A program made the position numbers and the translations under genes. A stretch of 64,000 nt of DNA from Synchiropus splendidus (Eukaryota; Chordata; Actinopteri; Syngnathiformes; Callionymidae): the NCBI RefSeq assembly GCF_027744825.2, contig NC_071335.1, forward strand, positions 12,537,501-12,601,500. Reading direction: 5' to 3'. Positions 12,685 to 27,200 of the stretch are shown here, piece by piece. Position 1 is the stretch's first letter, and every line of letters begins with the position of its first letter. Below the pieces are notes generated by a model. It was not told the origin of the DNA. It did not search any database and was given only the letters and a program-made list of their open reading frames with translations.

Positions 12685-15600
12685 CTATAAAGAGCAAAGG
12701 TATCAATGTTAACAGAGAGCGAGATATATAATCACTAAAAGTTGAAGGCTGTGGATGAACGCTGTTTTAGTTATGCCTCTAAAATATATATTGAGTAGTC
12801 GCAAGCATTTTGTACTGATAAGAACTCTGTTCTTTCTATGTTTTAGTCACCAAAACATAGCAGACTTTTCCTACAAGCATAGCGTAGTAAGAGATGATGT
12901 GCAACTTGACTAAAATGCTCCCCACTAAACTGACTGAAGGCACATTTATGCCCAACATTACTTAGGGGATCCGTATGGAGCCTTTCGTCCGTATTCCTAC
13001 ACATTTCCACAAAGCTTTCATACACAGACCAAACGGAGCAGCACCACTGGAAACTGTGGGGGCAGTGTTACTGCTTCCACCCGATAAGTAGCTCTAGTAA
13101 GACACGAAGAAGACATAACAATAGCGGAAATTCTCCATCCTCCAGTCGTGATATATTTAATGGCCTCAGTGACCACCGCTTCCTACAACGCTGCCTCCAT
13201 TTCATCTTTTGTCCTAGAGGTACATTATCAATACATCTTCCACAGTTACCATGTTAGTTTTGGAGTTTGCTGTCAGACACTTTTGACTCTGGGCTTCTTC
13301 CTCACAGTAACAGTAAGATAGATTGCAACGGATGGGTATAATTTTGTACATAAAAGGAGCATAAATTGGCGTTGATGTGCTACAAAAATGGCCACACATA
13401 TTAGTTTGACAACGTGTGGCCGAAAACCACATCTCTCAACTACAATTTGTTGCGACTTACCGGTGATTGAACTATATCTGTAATGTGCAGCATCAAGGAA
13501 TTCAACTACCTTTTGGGTAATTTCTCCACGGGTAGAAATGTAGTTTGTTCCAGCTACTGCCAATATAGCTTTACAACCAACTCTTGCAAAGTAGCTTCAA
13601 AGTCCGGTGCTAGTGTGTGTGTTGAGGAAAAAGAAGCCATATAACATGCATCTGTATAAGTGTGTCTGTTCACAAACACTCTCTTTCTTCTGAAGAAAAT
13701 TTAGAGGCAGCAGCTTGAAATACTAAATAAAAAATTTATCAAACCCGCCTTTATCCATGAACATCTCCAAAAGACACTGTCGGTGAGGACGTTGGTGATT
13801 CATGAGACAAAAATCGATTTTTATCTATGAAGTTTTGTTGAATGAGGGTTAAGGAGCTTTGGATGCCATGTATGAGACTCAACTACTGAAGAGAAAAAAA
13901 ACAATACACACAATAGGGCTCCTTTACGTAACTCAAGGTAACACTTTCAAGGTCAGTCCAATTTTCTCCCAAACACCAGCCAATCTGCAAAATTAAAGTT
14001 GTATCACAATATATATATTTTTTAAATCACTCACTCGTAACAAATGCAGACTGCAGAAACATAAATAACTTTCCAATGAGGTTACAAATGTCCTTAACAA
14101 AAGAAAAACAATTAAAAAACAGTTGAAGTTCAATGTTTCAGAGTAATCCGGTCTATTCATCAAGTGTCAGTCTACCGTCTGAGACAATAAAACAATATTT
14201 TGTTGACCTTAACCAAGGACAGAACAACACCTGTCCACAGGCATTAGTTTCACTTTGAGCATTGCATTTTACTACGTCTTAACCGGATGCTAGGCTAAGT
14301 GATTTGTTCAAAGAGACAACACAGGTAGGCATTTGAAGGAATCAGGTCGCATGAGGAATGGGAGGATGGCGTTGAGGAGAGAGGAAGAAGAGCTGAGGCA
14401 AAGGAGCGATGATCAAAAACAAAAGCCTGCCAGAAGAAGATAACAGAGAGAGACAAAGTCCTGATGCAGACTTTGGAGACTCTTCTGAGGTAATGAGGGT
14501 TTGGCGGGTTCCGGCAGACTCAGCAGCAGAAATTTATAGCACAGTGGGCTATGGGAGTGTCAGAGGCAATGATTGTAACTAAGCAAAAAGAGGTTGTCAA
14601 AAAATGTATTGGCGCTATGTAGCTAGCAGCATCAGCATGGAATGGAATATGATGTGACGGACTGTGGGAAAGACAGGTGAAGAAATCTCTGCACCAGCAG
14701 AGAGATGAGCGGAAGGAGAAGCCATTGGAGGAACAGTGGAAAAGCAGTAAATGGAAATTTGTAAAGACAAATGATGCAGGAAGAATTGAAGGAATTAATA
14801 AATGAAACATGGACATTCCGGAAAAAAAAACGAAGACTGGAAAATAAAATGGAATGGGATGCAAAAAGCAACTATCCTAGAGATCCTAGTCGAAATAAGA
14901 CATGTAGTGACATAAGACATGACAGAGTGTGACATGTATGGGTTGATGAACATGCCGACCTGTCTGACTGTAGCGTTGGGAATAGTAACAAAAAAAATGC
15001 TGAATTTTTAATTGTTAATTGCTAATGTTACATCTTTGCATCTTTCTGTCGCGGTCAATACATAGTTCCAGAGCTTCAGACATATCTGGTCTTAACAGCG
15101 GATTGTGCTAAGTCATGTCATCATAGAAGAATGAAGTCATGACTGAAACCACCAGCGACTAATAGTAATAGTGGATTATTGTCGACTATGTGGACTGGTC
15201 GTTGCCCCCAGATGAATGTGGATAAGCAGTAAAGGAACAAATGAGACAGGTGAAGGTGGGGATTAAGAGAAGGCTACAAGAGGAAGATGCCAAAATAAAC
15301 AAAGTGGTGAACATAATGCACTAACATACACTAAGGGATTTTCCCCCACTGAAAGAAATATATAAGAACTAGAACAGTTGTGGAGTGGTAGAGCAAAAAC
15401 ATCAGGATAAGATGGGATGGAATCAATGGACATAATTAAGCAGAGACAGAGGAGACATTCTCCAGATTGGAAGCCATGCGAGAGTGAGGAATATGATATG
15501 ATATATTCTCTGCCAGAAGAAATGGAAACTGATAATACAAGGAGGAGTTTGTTGTGCACTCAGCACGACAGATCACACTCTGGACTGATTCTCGTCACTT

Positions 15601-16373
15601 GCACTGATGAAATACACTGCGCTCAGGGCAGCTTGGCAGGCAAGGAATGTCGCGTTGGATTCTCAGAGCAAAAAGTACTCGCCAATACACCTTTCCTAAA
15701 AATCATGTTTCATTTCGTAACCGCAGGACCTCGGAATAATACAAAGAAGAGAATGATACAAATACGACAATCTGTCGAAGAGAGGAAAATTGCAGTAAAG
15801 AGGTTTTAAAATACTGTATAATCCACTCTGCTCCTTCTTGTGTACTGTACAGTATGTTGTTATATGATGAACCTCCCTCTAAACAATCCCCAAAAGCATC
15901 AGTACGTGGAGGCACTGTAAGAAATACTCACTGAATTAATACTGACTTATTATGATCAAAGTCTGCTTAATATTAAACAGAAAGTATTGTACACACTATC
16001 ATACACAGCAAATTGCTAAATGATAGCTTGTTATACATGCACTGAGCCAGCAAAAAAAAAAAAAAAACCAACATGGCCCCAAAGCACCTTCACCAGATCT
16101 GTGCAAACAACTGGTCTGGAGATCAGAATGATATGACTGGTTCCACTTGTCACACTACAAGAAGGGCTGTGCTGAAGAGTGTCTGTGACGGAGTCAGCAG
16201 TGAAAGAGCTGGGGAAGGGGGTGGGGTGGGAGGGCAGTCACCCCGCTGCGCTGCACCTCAGGTTCATCAATGTGGGTCACAGCATGCATCATCCAATAAA
16301 TATGCAAAGAGAATCCATTACGCACTGGTTCACAGTGTTTTCAAACAGATAACAAGAGTGATCTGAAGCTTAC
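12685..16373. other. Non-coding stretch 5' of plppr2 coding exon 1 (probable 5'UTR intron)
   Basis: If the exon at 16374-16512 is used, this is its intron. A poly-A tract lies near 16053-16067. No protein with family motifs is seen; the longest reading frames are unremarkable. Confidence 0.45.
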
Positions 16374-16512
16374 CTTATGCTTCGTTGGCGCTCAGGAATA
16401 TTTGCTCCTCATTCCAACGTCTCTTGGTCTTACAAGCTCTTTTCTGTTCTTGCCTCCCTCAAAGCAGAACCACCTCTCACTTCCGCTGCTCCACTACTGA
16501 ATACCCTCAGAA
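16374..16512 (-). other. Putative 5'UTR exon of the plppr2-like gene
   Basis: Read on the minus strand, a long pyrimidine tract ending ctctccgcgctcag is followed by 139 nt and then AAG|gtaagc, a strong donor (intron base 16373). Joining it to the coding exon at 12684 places the ATG in an adequate context (AAGATG), and an in-frame TAA lies just upstream, which supports that ATG as the start. It contains a short upstream ATG reading frame of six codons. Without transcripts this remains a prediction. Confidence 0.4.
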
Positions 16513-19500
16513 CTGAGCGCGGAGAGGAAAAAAAAGAGAAAAAAAAAAAGCAATTTCAAGCCACTGCTAGACAACCTTCCTCCAGCCAGGCGAGTCCACA
16601 TCCGTCTGCGCTCTATTCATGACACACAGCTTAATATCAAGGTCTTCAAAAGCACTTCAAGGCTAATTAGACAAGTGACTAGATGCACAAGCTCTGTGCA
16701 AGAAGTCCCTCAGAGCGGTAGATGATGCATACGAGGAGAGAGGGAATGGAGGGGAAGGGAAGGGGAGCGAGTATTTCTGAGCATCTGAGGAGGAGAGGCT
16801 GCGAAGAGGAGGAATACAAAACAAGGGCTGTAAGAGGGAATAAGAGAGAGAGACAGTGGGAGTAGAGGCTAAAAGAGCCATCGAATACATGCAGGGACAT
16901 GAGAGGGGGAGAGTGACAGAGTGTGACAGGAGGTGAAGACAGCACAGGCGCTAATACGGAAAGCACCACAAGTATGGACATGGCTGGAAAAGGAGAGTTG
17001 AATTCATGGTGGCAGAAATACACTGTAAATGTCCGTGGGTGAGAGCAGCTAAGACAAAAACCAACACCCAAGCCATGAGTTAATAAATCAGTGTCAACCC
17101 AACTGGAACCTCCTGCAGATTTATATGGGTCACGCGTCCACAAGTGGACACGTACAAGCAGAGATTTGCCTATTTTCTGTGTTTATTTTGCATAATTCAT
17201 GATAAGTGAATAAATAAATAAGAGGCATACAGTAAAAATAGTTGGTGACACTGTGGATTGGGGCAGTTTCCAAGAGGCAGCTAGCAGAGGGACACGGGTT
17301 AGAATCTCAAAAGAAAACTTCATATCTATGTCAGTGTCATGTTTTTATTTTGGTCCTATTTGCTTGTCACTTCCTGTGTTCTCCCATCTGTCTTCCTGAG
17401 TGCTGGAGTCCTGCTAATGGCACACACCTGGAGCTCATCCCCAGCAATCATCACACCTGCTAAGACTCCTGCTCTCCCTGAGGTGTGTGCCCCAATGACA
17501 TTGGTCCTGCGGAGACATGTTTGTGACTTGGTTTGTTTTCTTTTCCTGTTTGCTTCTTGGAGTGCTTTTATAGTTAAATGTGTGAGTCTTTGTCTTCTCT
17601 CCTTTTCTTTCCTGCTGTGTGTACATGTCTACACAACAAGCGTATTTTCTTTGTTATTATTTCGCTTGCAAATAAGTGCACAAGTTTTGACCCAATGCTT
17701 ACCTAGTGTTTTATTCGATCGGAATATTCATTTTGGTGTGTGTGTCAGACCTCTGTGTTTCTTCGTGCTAGTTTTCAGATTATTTCTTCAATTCCATCTA
17801 CTTGTGTTAGGTTGAACTTAACTGTCTTTTTTTTTTTTTTTTTTTTTTTTTTTTATTCTCATAGTTGCTGGCCGCTGATCCCCACTCTCACTGGGGTTCC
17901 ATTCATACAGGGAATAGTGTCTCAGAGTAAGCTCCGACATGAATCTAGTTTACGTCTGCAGCAGCAACTACATCTTATTCCAGTTCATGAATTTTACTGA
18001 CCACCAGTTTACTGATTTAAAGTGGAAAAAAAAACATAAAATTGAAATGAGGAATACAAATCAGTCATATCTGGACATTAGTTACCTCAGATGTTCTACA
18101 GTGTTGAATCTATGCTGTACTGTAACCTCACTTCCTTGGTTACTTGGTTCCCATGGTTACTAGCTGCCGTTCACAGTGATGACACATTCATTAAGACTTC
18201 TCATGGAAAACCACAGCTCGCTAACAAGGAACACGCGCCGTTAAAACAAATGTGAAAAAGGAACTTTTCATTAAACGTGATTCAAACTGGGGTTAGGCTG
18301 AAATGTACAATGGGCAGTATGTTTTTTTCCTCTTTTAGACATTTAACAGGGTGAATAAAATGTAATCTCAATGGATTCTGTCATTCAACATAGGGATTCC
18401 ATTTTGTTTTCTTTTAATAAAATAATTCTGCATCATTCAGAGTGTCACCTTTTTCTCTCCTTGCGAACTATTTTCAAAACAAGGTTAAAGGGATTTGACA
18501 CGGCTTCTTCTCAAGGATGTCTCAAGTCCATCCTCCAGCACTGAGTATGTCTGCAGATGAATTCTCAAGTTAAAGAGTGAACATCCTCTGTCATGACTTA
18601 ATCCCTTTGGTTCCGGACCACATGGCAAGAATCTATTCAAAACAATGAGATCCAAACGGTGCTATTTCTATGGTGCCTGCATGGACATGCACAATCCCAT
18701 ACCAACAAAGCAATGAGGGGTTTAGAAAGTTCTGGCGATAGCGCACGTACACACAAAGGCAACACATATTTGGTATTGTTAATGAAAGGTTGCTTCACTT
18801 ACAAAAGCCTCACACACAGAGAAAGAGATTGTGCGGCTACATTGTCTAGCAAGACCATGTGATTGAGCCTGCGCGAGCCCTGCACCAGAGCAGTTTAGAT
18901 GAAGACTTTTGTTTCTTAGGGAATCAGAAGTAGGTCGAGTCAGAAGATGCACTAATTTCTTGTACCATCGGGGTGGATTACAGCCAAAGACAATGGAGCT
19001 CCACAATATATTCCCACAGCCTTAAAGAATGCATGAAAAGACAGCAAGGGGCGGTTAAAAACAGAGCAGACACTCCATAGATGCTTAAGCAGCAGCCATC
19101 CCTTATGTTAATGGTCACAGTTTTTTAAGAGGTTCAGAGCAAGCAATGCGGAACATTATAAAAGCCATTACGCTGCAGGAAGATGTGCCTTGTAAATTAC
19201 AACAAAAGTTGTGTGAACTTACATTCATGTAATTAAATGTATTTAACAGTGCCATAACAAGGTTATTCCTGAACATATTCTTTATTACTCTACTGCTTGT
19301 TTTAAAGTCCTTGAAAAACACACATATTTCTAGGCACTATTATATATAAAAAGCATTTTATTCCCTCAAATTAGTATTTAATTGCCCTAGATTAGTATTT
19401 TGTGTGCGCATTTTACTTATTTCAGGGCCACAATTTTTTTTTTTTGCCATGTCAGGTCTGAGCTCCGTAGGTGAGGAATTTCCAGATGTTGATTTAATCA

Positions 19501-21300
19501 TTGGAAACTCTATGGCTGTCACCTTAATAACAACACAGGTAGATAAGCGCTGAACTGAACTGCGTTATCCAAAGAACAAAAAAAAAACAAACACAAAATC
19601 TCAGACAACTGTGTTTCAACTGTTTTGTAGCCTGGTTTGATTCTAACATGAGGTGTTATTTATACAGGTCATTGTTCATGCATTGTTGTTTTATTATTTG
19701 TTCCATAGTTTAAAAAAGAAGTCACCACACTATGAGTGAAAGCAGCCAGTTGTTTACAAGGGATGAGGGAGTTTTATTTTTGTGTGTGTATATATATATA
19801 GATATATAAATATATTTATATATCTATATATACAAAATGAAAATTCTGACATAAAATGCACCAATAAAACACATATAGTGCACAACTATAAGGTGAATGA
19901 TATAATCATTATAGATAGTAATAAAATAGTGTTTTATACCACATTAGACATCTGGCTTGAGATTTTTCCTCCAACTGAGCCAACAAATGACACCTTGTTT
20001 TTCCCATCTTCACTATCTGATGAACTGAAATTGCCCCAGGTAAGATTTTAAATGCATTTGATGATAATGAGACATTTATGCTGATTGAATATCGTCTGCC
20101 GCTTTTGGAATGAAGTGCAGAAAAGACAGTGTGTCTCCTGATTTCATTAATCTAGTCATGGATCTTCTCCATCACCTGTGATGGTAGTGGTGGCCAAAGC
20201 ATGCAGAGACTCTCCAGGAGTCCTCCTGCCTTGGGCCGTGTCATCAACATCACCTGACTCATGGATTAGTCTCACATGCGTGTAATGACTTCCCATATTT
20301 CACCACCTCAGACGTTATGAGGCCTATCAAATCTAGCTTTTCAGGCATCCAGGATGCCTTACTCACATTTTTTCCCCTGCTCATCTTTTCATCCTTCTGC
20401 TTTCACCAGCACTTGTTCCTCATCATTAACGGGTGATGAATTTTTAAAATGTGATTGTGTTGTTGTAACATGTAAAGCAACCAACCCTTGTTGTTCACTA
20501 CTGCTCAAACTCAAAATACAGTTTTAATCTACAATCCTGTTTTTCACACTGGCAGTAATATCAAAAACTAATGACTGCTGCATATTCAAATAAATAAAAT
20601 GTTCTCATCATAGATTTGACTAAGCAACAAAACATAAAATGCATTAACTAAGAATCTAAGATTATATGGATTAATTTGAATTGGAACAAAAACATACTCT
20701 TGTACTCCGCTCTAATACCACCATACTTCTAATTACTACTACTATACTATACTTATATTACTATACGATACAGCTGTATTATCTACTTGATTGTATCAAG
20801 TGCTTGTTACAAATGTTACAATAAAAAAAGAAAAGAAACATGCACATTTGTTTGGAAGCACAGTTGTATAACTCTTTTCTCCTACAGTAAGCCAAACATT
20901 TTTATTTATTATGCACTGTCCCTTCTCAAAATACAGACAATATATAGCGAACCGTAGACCTCCGAAAACGCAGTAGCAAACTTTCATTCAGTTTCTTGGG
21001 TGGTGAATATAAAATTTATAATACAACCATACCAACTCCACTAATTGTTTCACTGTCTTTGCCAAAAAACGCTTGTTGCAAGTTGATAAGGATGAACTGC
21101 GAATGAATGAATTCATGAATGGATGAACCTCTTACTACAGCTGACCGTTCCAGAGACCTCAAGAATAGAGGAGAATTGACCGGTGAAAACGCAGTTAGAA
21201 TGTGTCACAGCAACGAGCCAGGCAGTATCAAAGTCTATATTTAAACTGAATAGTTCAGTTAATAGTTGAACTTGACTTTGAGCAAGTGCGAACAGAACAC
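16513..21300. other. Non-coding region between plppr2-like and palm3 5' ends
   Basis: Contains an LTR-like repeat remnant (about 17320-17870, including a poly-T run at 17827-17854) and an imperfect TA-rich tract at about 19786-19832. No supported exon. The first exon of the plppr2-like gene may lie in or at the right edge of this interval. Confidence 0.45.
17320..17870 (+). mobile_element. LTR-like interspersed repeat remnant
   Basis: The block ggcacacacctggagctcat near 17420 parallels ggcacacagctggagccaat near 53602, with matching wording after both, so the two are probably copies of one repeat family. The copy here is T-rich on the plus strand and interrupted by a poly-T run. No terminal repeats or target duplication are readable, so class and ends are uncertain. 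Confidence 0.35.
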
Positions 21301-21329
21301 TTCAGCAAACACGACTAACCTGACGGCTT

Positions 21330-21434
21330 GAGGTGTTTGTTGTGTTAGCGCAGACAGCAGGAAACATGAGGCGGCAGCGGCACGGCGGAGGGCTGGTCCC
21401 ACGGTGACTGGAGCCTCACGGGGACGGGAGTCAG
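21330..21434 (+). promoter_or_regulatory. Putative palm3 5' untranslated exon / CpG-rich promoter region
   Basis: A GC- and CpG-rich island in AT-rich surroundings ends in a good donor, GGAGTCAG|gtaacc (intron begins 21435). It is the only such signal upstream of the first palm3 coding exon other than a weaker one near 36.6 kb. It contains a 13-codon upstream reading frame (ATG at 21366, TGA ending 21407). The transcription start is not visible. Assignment to palm3 is inference from orientation and order. Confidence 0.4.
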
Positions 21435-24125
21435 GTAACCACGTCCTCGCTCACGGACTCACTTTTGGCGAAGTTCCTCGGCGGCGTATCCCAGATGTCA
21501 GCTCCCGCTTTCTCTTCTGAAGTACCTTTTCCACGGACGGGTCATGTTAGCAGTTAGCTTCCCTGTTTGACCCACAGGTGTTCTACTTCGCTGCATTTAA
21601 AAAAACTGTCTTTCACCTTAATTCATACCATAGCGAGCTTTTTTCACCTTTTAACACCTTACATCCGGCTTATTATTGACTTAACTGGAATCAACGCCGC
21701 AACTTGAGGACGTTTGAACAGGTATGGAATCCTGAATTACTTAGTAAAACCGGTTTTGATCGTTCCATGGATTTGTTTCGTTTACGTGGTTTGTTGACAC
21801 CAGTTGATACGCGGCTGCTAAGTGGTGCGGTCACCTTTAGCCGTTTAGCATCTCTATTCGTGTGCTCAAGCGTTAAGTTACTTAAAAATTATTTAGGTTG
21901 TCAGCGCTCTTGAAAGTAAACTTGAGCTTCTATGGCAAAGGAAAATACTACTTGCCAGCGGTTCTTTTCATTTTCACCTGATTCCGATGTGAAACTGAGT
22001 TTAACCGTCCTCAGTTTTACACGAACGTATGTGCCAAATATACTGTACATGACATTACATCATCCAATAATAATAGGTCAGATATTAAAGCGCCCAAAGT
22101 TTGGGTTTGTTTATTAATCTGTAAAAACATGCAATGAGTTTCATCACAAGATCAGTGAAGGGGAAATGTAATCGTTTCAGTAGTTATTATTCAGGTATGA
22201 TAGTAACATAAGTACTTAACATAAGTAATATAAGTCATATTAACAAGTCACAAATTCTTTGTTTAAGTGTAATCATTAAATTTGCAAATGTCATTATGAA
22301 AACAGATGATTTAGAGTATTCCTTCAAGAGTTTACTAAGTGTCTCTTAAGTCTGACCTGTAAAGTTTTATTAGTTCTGCAGAGTGAGGTGATGAAGCAAA
22401 ATCTTTTTTCATTTAACTGTAACTGTTTCAGATTCTTCTCACTGCTGCTGAGACACAAATAATGCATTCTGATTTTAAATGTTGCAGCTCGGGTCGACCC
22501 CAAACTCTTGCTGTTTCATCACCATTAACCACAGCTATGCAGTATTCACACTGGTTTGGTTTAAAGAGACTCGGTTTCTACCCTCAAATCCCATCTGTCA
22601 AGGGTTATCTCACAGGTGACAAAATAGGCTCCCCACATGTCATCATCAGTCTGGCGGAGGGCGAACCCTGAGGCCTTTTCAAATGGTAACACTCACTGTC
22701 TTCATCTCACTCTGATTAAAAGGGTGGGATGTTTTGTTGAGTGGCTCCCTCAGAGCTGAGACTGGTCTTACAAAAGATGCTTCTGTCAAAAACGCAAGTG
22801 AAATAGTATTTTTCATATTCTGCTCCTGCGTATTTTGGTGAGAGTTTGTCAGAATGTACTTAATGATGCATTGGCAACAGTACTGTTCAGCTAAATAATG
22901 ATGAATGAATTCTCATTCAAATTACAATAACTTAAATGTATTTTTAGAATCTCCACAACCAGCCGACAGCGACCCCATTTATTGTGAGGAGTCTGCTTGC
23001 ACCGATTCAGCAGAAAAGTTTCATCATCTCTGCATTAAATATATCACATAGTGCATTATTTCTATGTAAATCTACATGAAAAAAAACTTTTTTTTTTAGA
23101 GAGTGGGCGACATAGCTGCTAAAGTTAGATAAAGAGGCGAAACTGTGTGGTCGTCAGCACTAACAATCAGAACGGGTTTTATCTTTTTCATATCAAGTTG
23201 AAGAGCTCAGCGAGTCAAACTCTGACAAGATGAAGGGAGATTAAAACCTGGGAGATAAAGGGAGGAGACAAAGCAGTAGCTCCAAGTGATGAAATCCACC
23301 ACTTCTTGTCCTCTGTAACTGGATGATGGATGAATTTCCAGCAGGAGGGAAATTCCTCCGTGCCACGTCGCTCCTGGCGAATCTGTCTGCCTGTCTGTCT
23401 CCCGGTTATTCACTCCAATATTGTCACCTGAAATTAGACTGCTTATGCTTCCTTTCTATTTTTAGGGTCACATACCACCATGTCTTGATTCAATTAGCAT
23501 GTGTTTATGTCTTCATGAACAAAATAATGAACTACAACTCACCGTTGTAAAACGACCAATAGTTTGTCTTTAAACATCATATACTGTGCTGAAAATCTGT
23601 AAAACAATGTTTGTTTCTTTAATACTTTGGAGCGGAGGATTGACTTGACTGATATGACTTGTATGTGTATGTAGTAAATACAGTGATTTAATTTTGTGTT
23701 GAGGCTGGGTGAAACTAAAATAAGAATCCTAGAAGAAGACTTTTTAGATCTGGAGTGCGGAACGAATGTTGAAATCATGAGTAAGAAAGAGCATTCAAAT
23801 GAAACAACAATCATGATTCTTAATTTGTTACACTCAGATCATTACTTTTAAACATCTTTATTGAATGAACAAATGTTTGTTTCAATCTCATCTAATTCAT
23901 TGTAAATACCTTGCATGACATATTATGACATCTATTATATAACATGACTTCATTATTGTTACATTGCATACAGTTCAGTCCATATTCAGGCCCTCAAGGA
24001 TTCCACTGAGATTCTTTAATTGATTGTTGCGGCCAAAAATGCCCCATTTTGCAGCAGATAAAAAAAAAAAAAAAATGCAGTCAAAGTTGCGTTCACTCAT
24101 GGTACAACATGACTGGAAATAAGGC

Positions 24126-24214
24126 AAATACATTGGCAAATTAACTTGCCAATGTATTTAAAAGTTACAGACCTCATTGAGGTCTGTAACTTTTAAAAAA
24201 AGTTACAGACCTCA
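24126..24214. repeat. Cluster of perfect palindromes
   Basis: First hairpin: arms 24126-24139 and 24146-24159 (14 bp, AAATACATTGGCAA). Second: arms 24157-24176 and 24178-24197, 20 bp each without mismatch around a single T (core AAAGTTACAGACCTCA). A third, direct copy of the 17-nt core follows at 24198-24214. The two hairpins overlap by 3 nt. Confidence 0.9.
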
Positions 24215-27200
24215 ATGATTTTAATTAAATATTCTTTATTTGCAAAAAGAAACGAGTATTTCAAGTACAAAGAACACACACAAAATTTATTATAAATGCA
24301 TGAAAAATATAAAGTGATGATAAGAGCAGGCAGTGTGTAGTAAGCACTGGTTTTGTCGTGGGGCTCCTTGCAAGGGCGGAGACTGAGAGTTAAAGGTGGG
24401 GAATGTTTGTGTGTGGGTGACCGGAGTTCAGCAGTTCATTAATACAGAGAATTAAAACTTTGACTGGTGATATGTTCCTCGTGGTCGTGAAGTGTAGTGT
24501 CAGAAATAGCATTGCGTCCGTCAGTCATGTTTGTTTATGTCCGCCCCATATAGTGTTCAGGTGTCTGGTGAGTTCTCCTTTTTATTTTGATTCTACATTT
24601 AAGTAAATTTATTCACGTCCGAATCACAGGGTTGGTGGTAATGTTTGTGTGCAAATGTGAGTGGCGTTGCACATGACTTATCTCAACTGGGTGGTGGTGT
24701 ATATGTTGACGCACGTCCCGTGTAGAGGGGTGGGCGAAAGGAGACTTGAGTGATTGGTTGGATTTGAAGGAGAGTCGGAGGGATTGGACCTAATTTCAGC
24801 ACCTTGCAGAACTTGTGGGGATTGATTGAAATTGTGTTAATAGTTGCAGTTGTAAATATTGAGATTTCCTGGAGGGGCTGGAGATTGAAAAGGAGCAGTG
24901 TGATGAACCGTTTAGGTAAAGGTTCCAAAAATCGAAGACCATTTTCTCCCCCATACTCTGTGTTTTTGGGAAGACTGCTGTGTTTCTTTTGTGCAGATTG
25001 ATAAAAAGACATGCACTTGTACTGCAATAATCATTTTTGTCAGCATCTTAATTTTAACTGCCAAAGACTTTAACCTTGTGCAAATCCTTAAGCTAGGGCT
25101 AACTATAGTAGTTATGACTCAGAGAAAGTGATTATGACTATGACAACCTTCAATATTACATGATATTGATTTGCCTTTGATAGCACCTCGATGAAAGGTA
25201 AAACCCAGATGAAAAATTCTCATAACACAAAAAATGAAACCGTGGACATTCTAAAATGTTTGGGCTTCGTGTTAATATTTGCAAAACAGGTCCTTGTCCT
25301 TTACCTAAATGACAGAGCCCAAGAATGCTTGAGATTCCAGCCCTGCTGCAACATGCTAGTCTGAACTGAACTTTTGAGACTTCTGATGTACAGTATTTCA
25401 AAGTCTCCATCATGTTTGTCTGGAAGCCAAGGGCATACACCAGTCATGTGTATCCCAATAATCGTCTGAGAGTGATATGAACGTCTCATTTCAATTACAC
25501 ATTTTGCAGAACTACAGTAATGAGACACTGCTCTGACATGTTGAACCTCACTCGAGAAGAGTGACCGTAACTGATTGTTTATTGATGTATTTTTAACTTT
25601 ATTGCAGTTTTGCTGTGGTCTAAGTGGCCGCCTAGTTTGTCAGTGGAAACAGGCAAACTGGTCCAGTCTAGTTTGCAGTAGTAGAAGCAGTCACAGTTTG
25701 AAACGTTAAGTTAGTTAATGATTATGTGATGCTTTGTCAAGGACGTGGATTTCTTGACAGGAAGCTCATGAGCACAGTCTGATGAATTCCACAGTCGAAT
25801 TCCCACTTGTCACAGGCAGAGTGAATTGTAAAAGTGTTTAATGCTATTATCTGTTACGACTGTAATCAACATTTTTCAAAAGCTATTTAGAGCGTGTTTG
25901 GGTGGGTAGAAAATATAGAGCGGCAAAGGCCCGAGGCGAAGCCTTATTTGTGCACTCCACATATGACACTTGGTCGCACCTTGCTTCTTGTCAGCTAGTA
26001 TGACCAGTCTGCTTGATTAGCCTGAGGTTTATTCAGTCCTTCATCTTGGGTGCAAAGCTGTTCAAGCTGGAATCATAGAGGACCAGGTGAGGCCGGTGTG
26101 TCCTATATCACAGGACACAAGTTGTGTGGGTTTGTTTTAGCATGAGGAGCCTACTCTACAATAGTGGGTTCCTAAAAGTGTAGTGCATGTTAAAAACCAT
26201 CTGTTCAGCTTGTTGACTTATTTCCGTTCCTCCTACAAAGTTGTCTACTTCAAGCTGGAGATCAAGTCTTTACAGTCATCTGAAGTTATTATCCTCAAAT
26301 TGTGTTGTGTTGTGTGCCGTAAAATGAAAGTGATAAAAGAAAGAGGCCTATACACGAGCACACACGTCATGCTGGTTTACCTTCACATCATGAAATTCTG
26401 ATTCAAAACCGTAACCAGAGGTTTCCATGATGCTCTGCTGTCCATTCAGCCAATCACAGTGGTCGATCACGACGATTTTTACGGGCCAACAAGCTTCTTA
26501 CCACCAAGATGGAGCTTCGTCACATCAGGACAGTGAAATTGCCAAGGAGCTGTTTTGGTTCATGTGTATAACCTGGGCACTTCTGTCTCCTCGCAGCTCG
26601 GCTTTCACAGTTGGTCCGCTGGGAACAGTGGAGAAGTGAAAACATTGAGCACTTTAATGGCAATAAAACGCCTTGTAATATTCAGTGGTCTGATGTGATG
26701 GTTAAAAGTTTAATCGGTTTAATGCGCGTTCAGAACATTGCTGCGTTTCTTTTCATCATTAAACAGTTCGTGCTGCACCTGTTTTGAAGACTAGTTCAGG
26801 TGTCATGCTCCGTATCCTCGCTTGTTTTTAAGGTGTTGAATTGACTGGCCTTCCCATGCCGTGGACTGCACCGCTGTTCCTGCAGCTTATAGACCGGTGT
26901 ACAGATTTTCATTGTGTAATATGGATTCTTGCAGTCATGCAACTGCAACCATGGAGCATCCTCCTTTGAGTTTTGTGAAAGGAAATTTTGATACCCTAGC
27001 TTTAAATTTGTTCTGTTCTTTCAATCTGTGCGTACTGTGTTTTGTCTCTGCCACCAACTTGAACATGCTGCAGAGAGAGACTGAATAACAAACAAGAGCA
27101 ATAAAGCATGCTCAATATAATTATTATGTATATGGTTTTAATTGTTATGGTATGGTAGATCATTGTGACTTGGTCGTAGCTTGCAAGCTGAAAAAGTGTG

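Noticed and set aside
15417..15809. 130-codon plus-strand reading frame
   Set aside because: No domain, signal or family motif; lies in non-coding DNA with no splice support.
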